Part shown: piece by piece, positions 44,301-46,582 of the stretch | Position numbering within the stretch: the first letter of the stretch is position 1 | Layout: the number at the start of each line of letters is the position of its first letter | NCBI GenBank assembly: GCA_032718475.1 | Contig: JAUCBJ010005713.1 | Coordinates: forward strand, 1 to 46,582 | Source of the DNA: Nemertoderma westbladi | Lineage: Eukaryota > Xenacoelomorpha > Nemertodermatida > Nemertodermatidae | Reading direction: 5' to 3' | DNA: 46,582 bases | The notes under the pieces: model-generated | What the model was told of the DNA's origin: nothing | The model's input: only the letters and a program-made list of their open reading frames with translations | The model's database searches: none | Translations under genes and position numbers: made by a program

Positions 44301-46268
44301 CATTTGCTAGATCATCCGCATCTTCAATGTCATACAAAGCTTATACGGTTCCGTTCAATTGTCATGCTAGGGCAGTCAAGTGAAACACCTCCAAGGTTGT
44401 ATAGAGTCTGATATGATATGTGTTCATTGTACTTGACACAATGAACCCGGCGCGGCATTCTTGTGAAAGTGCCATCCAGAGATTTGGTATCCTCTGAAGT
44501 TAGAGCCTAGCATGGACTCCAATCTAAGAGTGCTGCTGCCCTAAACAATCGAACCTCGAGGTTCCGTTTTATTATAATGGACTTCCAAATCCTGGATAGA
44601 CTATATAATGCTGTCCATGCCTTCCTCTTACGTATCCGTATGTCTTCACCTTACTTCCGGATCCATGATCTCAAGTAGCAGAAGTCATCCACATGATCAA
44701 GCAAACCATCACTGGAGATTATGGCCTTACGATTACGATCAGACATTTCTTAAGAGTTGTCTAGTTGCACTGTAATTTTGGTCTTCTTGGAGTTTGCATA
44801 AAAAGACCAACACTAGAAGCAACCTGTTCCATTGAGCAGAGGAGCCTTTGGGCTCCCTCTAGTGATTCTGGCATTACCCCTAACTCATCAGCAAACTATA
44901 GCTAGATCATTAAGGTACTTTGCTTGAGTTCCTCTACTTCTTGTGCCTGTAGGGGGTGTTACCACCACCCCATTTATTAAAATGGTCTAAGGACATGCGT
45001 AGAACACAGTCAACCACAACTACGATCAATAATGGCACAAGTGTGTCACCCTGAAGGACTCCCCATAAGACTTCGAAAGGATTTGTGTTACCATCCGCAG
45101 TTGACACAAATGTTGTGGAACCATGATACAGTGATCTCATAGCTGCAATAATTTCCCCAGGAATCCAATGTGCTACAAAAGTATGCTAAACATCCATGGT
45201 CGGGAGACTGAGTCGAAGGCCTTTTAAAGAAGTCGACTAATAGAATAGTCAGAATAGGCACCATAGTCCCACGACCTTTATCGAACCCATTATTGTTCCC
45301 GCGTAACTTTCTCTCAATAGGATGCCGGATGCAATTTAATATAATTATATTACATAGCCTTGCAGCAATCGAGATTAACAAGATTCCATCAAATGATCCA
45401 TAAGTTGTTAGGTGGCTCTTTTTTGGGGCAGGGACCAACTTATTTGTTTTCATTTCTTGGGGGACTATCTTTGTCCTATACCTCTACTCTACAATAATGG
45501 GGTGAGTGAGCTCTAAACACTCAGGAATAGTAAAGACCTCAGGGGGCACGCTATCTACTCCACTGGCACGATTGGTCTTGATGCTCCTTGCTGCAGTCTT
45601 GATTTCAGCAAAGGAGATTTCACCAATGGGGATATCTGTGAGCAGAGAGCACAGACTGCGTGCGATACACGATGTACAGATATCAGGCAATACCATGTTA
45701 TTGTTTAGAAGTTTCTCAAAGTGGGCCTTCCAACCATTGAGGCATTGAGGCGTTGGTTGGCGTTCATATAGTTTACTCTAAGTGCTGGCCTACTCAACTA
45801 GGTAAATATCTCAAGAGCGGGTATGTCAAATTTGTTGACATTTGGTCTGTGTGAGGTAGATAAAAAATGTAGATTAGATAATTGCAGAGAATTTCATTCA
45901 CAATGATTTCGAAATCAATACGACAATATTTAACGGATGCATTTCTTAAACATTTGAGGTAGAGTAGAAGAGACTCTATGGGATCATGAAAGGTCATTCA
46001 AATCTATAAATTTCAACAGTTTCCGGTTGAAATATACTTTACAACATATGCTGTATGATAGGATAAAATGTGGGATTTAACTTTCATGTTTAGGGTTGGC
46101 ACTCACAGACATTATGTGATTATTATCCATATTTTGATTAGAGCCAGTATTATTTACGCCGACTTTCGAAGCTCTCAGTAAGATCAGTTGCACAAAGCCA
46201 ACAACAAGTAGAAGAAAATCGAACAAATTGAATGGGACCTTCCAGTACCCGCGGGGTTCAGCAATTAC
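41347..46268 (-). CDS. CATSPER3: CatSper3-like sperm cation-channel subunit, last four exons (5' partial)
   Basis: Exons are 46107-46268, 43308-43497, 42211-42748 and 41347-41500, joining in phases 0, 1 and 2 and giving the last 347 residues. CatSper3 is one of four pore-forming subunits of the calcium channel of the sperm flagellum. Exon 1 here has YWKVPFNLFDFLLLVVGFVQ (end of the S2-S3 linker and S3). The next begins with the voltage sensor RILRVLRAIRAFR (S4) and includes S5. The large exon has the pore helix and selectivity motif TAEGW, S6 (FIFTNVFVGIIIMNI) and a charged, probably coiled-coil cytoplasmic tail. The last exon encodes KRIKEGRKSDPGP... and stops at TAA. Splice sites: MS|GTGAGT, TTTTAG|GCT, G|GTAAGC, ACACTAG|GT, AA|GTAAGT and TTTAG|A. 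S1 and the N-terminus lie beyond 46582. CatSper4 is less likely, given the tail. Confidence 0.85.
42128..42165. promoter_or_regulatory. 38-bp palindrome made of heat-shock-element-like boxes
   Basis: Two GTTCTAGAAC blocks lie within a near-perfect inverted repeat (CAAGACGTTCTAGAACTA and its partner, one mismatch). nTTCnnGAAn is the heat-shock-factor consensus, so the site could bind HSF, or it may simply be a small fold-back element. It lies in the last CatSper3-like intron, about 45 bp past the splice donor. Confidence 0.4.
42818..42909. repeat. 92-bp hairpin in CatSper3-like intron
   Basis: Arms of about 43 bp (GTAATAT.ATTCTAAGGAGACTGT...AAACATACTAC and its reverse complement) with about three mismatches and a loop of only a few bases. 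A transcript would fold into one long stem. Likely a fold-back MITE; a hairpin small RNA is possible. Confidence 0.6.
43700..44290 (+). pseudogene. LINE fragment: C-terminal part of an RT polyprotein
   Basis: Reads through RKLKVRLFRAAVVPVLLYGS, RMLRRV, RLRFAGHCFRRED and GDKELWRRN, with one in-frame TAG near 43876. These are hallmarks of the C-terminal region of RTE/CR1-like animal LINEs (KxxLFxxxVxxxLLYGSExW; RRLxFAGHxxR). Truncated at the 5' end. Confidence 0.8.
44300..45775 (-). pseudogene. LINE fragment, degraded RT in opposite orientation
   Basis: Several minus-strand pieces follow RT order: WKAHFEKLLNNN and ISFAEIKTAARSIKTNRASG (about 45480-45750), a fingers/palm segment with VDFFKRP (about 45090-45450), GVLQGDTLVPLL (about 45040), and the C-terminal region homologous to the + copy (44305-44690). 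Many frameshifts and stops. Together with 43700-44290 it forms a convergent, inverted pair with its centre near 44300. Confidence 0.75.
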
Positions 46269-46582
46269 CTGCAAAATAACTGACTGATGTATTCGAGTTT
46301 CAGTAAAATTAATATAACAAGGGGGAAATAGTTTAATAAATTAAAATATAGGTGTTATGTAGTTTAGAAAATTGTAATGTGGTTTACTACACCAAATACC
46401 AAATACAAGGGCTCATAAATGTGGAAGTGGGATGTGTGGATACTTCATACAGTTTACTTAATACAGCTCTGATAATAGTAATAAAATATGAAAAGCAAAA
46501 ATAAGAACAATATGTGTAAAATATATTTTCATATATTGATTAAAAACATGAAATTCGGCAATAATTGAAAATCGACCTTCGA
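46269..46582 (-). other. Upstream CatSper3-like intron, runs off the window
   Basis: Ends in the acceptor TTTTGCAG at 46269. No further exon recognised before the edge. Confidence 0.5.

Larger units (their letters stand above)
43498..46106 (-). other. Large CatSper3-like intron between S3 and S4 exons
   Basis: A 2.6-kb intron bounded by GTGAGT and TTTTAG. It contains two convergent LINE fragments (about 43700-44290 and 44300-45775); the rest is AT-rich and unrecognised. Confidence 0.7.

Overview
The window is nuclear DNA of an animal, most likely a marine invertebrate and possibly a deuterostome. The evidence is spliced genes with GT/AG introns (an NT5DC1-like phosphatase, a TMEM121-like membrane protein, a CatSper3-like sperm channel), LINEs and a Ty1/copia element with tRNA-iMet priming, very abundant minisatellites, and the scattered decamer GTAGGCCTAC. 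The species cannot be fixed from the sequence alone.

Layout. 1-1228: no gene seen. 1229-3668: a DNA transposon with ~191-bp terminal inverted repeats (TIRs) that look identical, around a broken protein gene. 4378-6329: minisatellite. 7498-7840: fold-back element. 7897-9411 (-): complete NT5DC1-like gene of two exons, whose only intron (8448-8642) is itself a TIR element. 9619-9732 and 10112-10389: two further small inverted-repeat elements. 11620-13104 and 13673-14628: two more minisatellites. 15033-18997 (-): TMEM121-like gene reconstructed from three phase-0 exons. 20164-22306: inverted pair of ends enclosing a 25-bp satellite (21283-22287). 22460-28628: a 6.2-kb array of ~29-bp units. 28694-41031: four transposable elements nested inside one another. 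41347-46268 (-): the last four exons of a CatSper3-like gene, whose largest intron holds two convergent LINE fragments. The 5' exons lie beyond the right edge.

The host genes are unrelated in function: a HAD-family phosphatase, a multi-pass membrane protein and a sperm calcium channel subunit. Nothing suggests that they work together. The architecture is dominated by repeats: five unrelated minisatellites make up roughly a quarter of the window and transposable elements at least another third.

The two strongest observations are (i) an apparent intron birth in the NT5DC1-like gene. The intron has inverted repeats that carry both splice sites and an 8/9-matching target duplication in the flanking exons. 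(ii) The four-layer nest at 28.7-41.0 kb, in which every layer keeps its target-site duplication (12, 14, 5 and 4 bp) and each host reading frame becomes continuous across the junction when the inner layer is disregarded.
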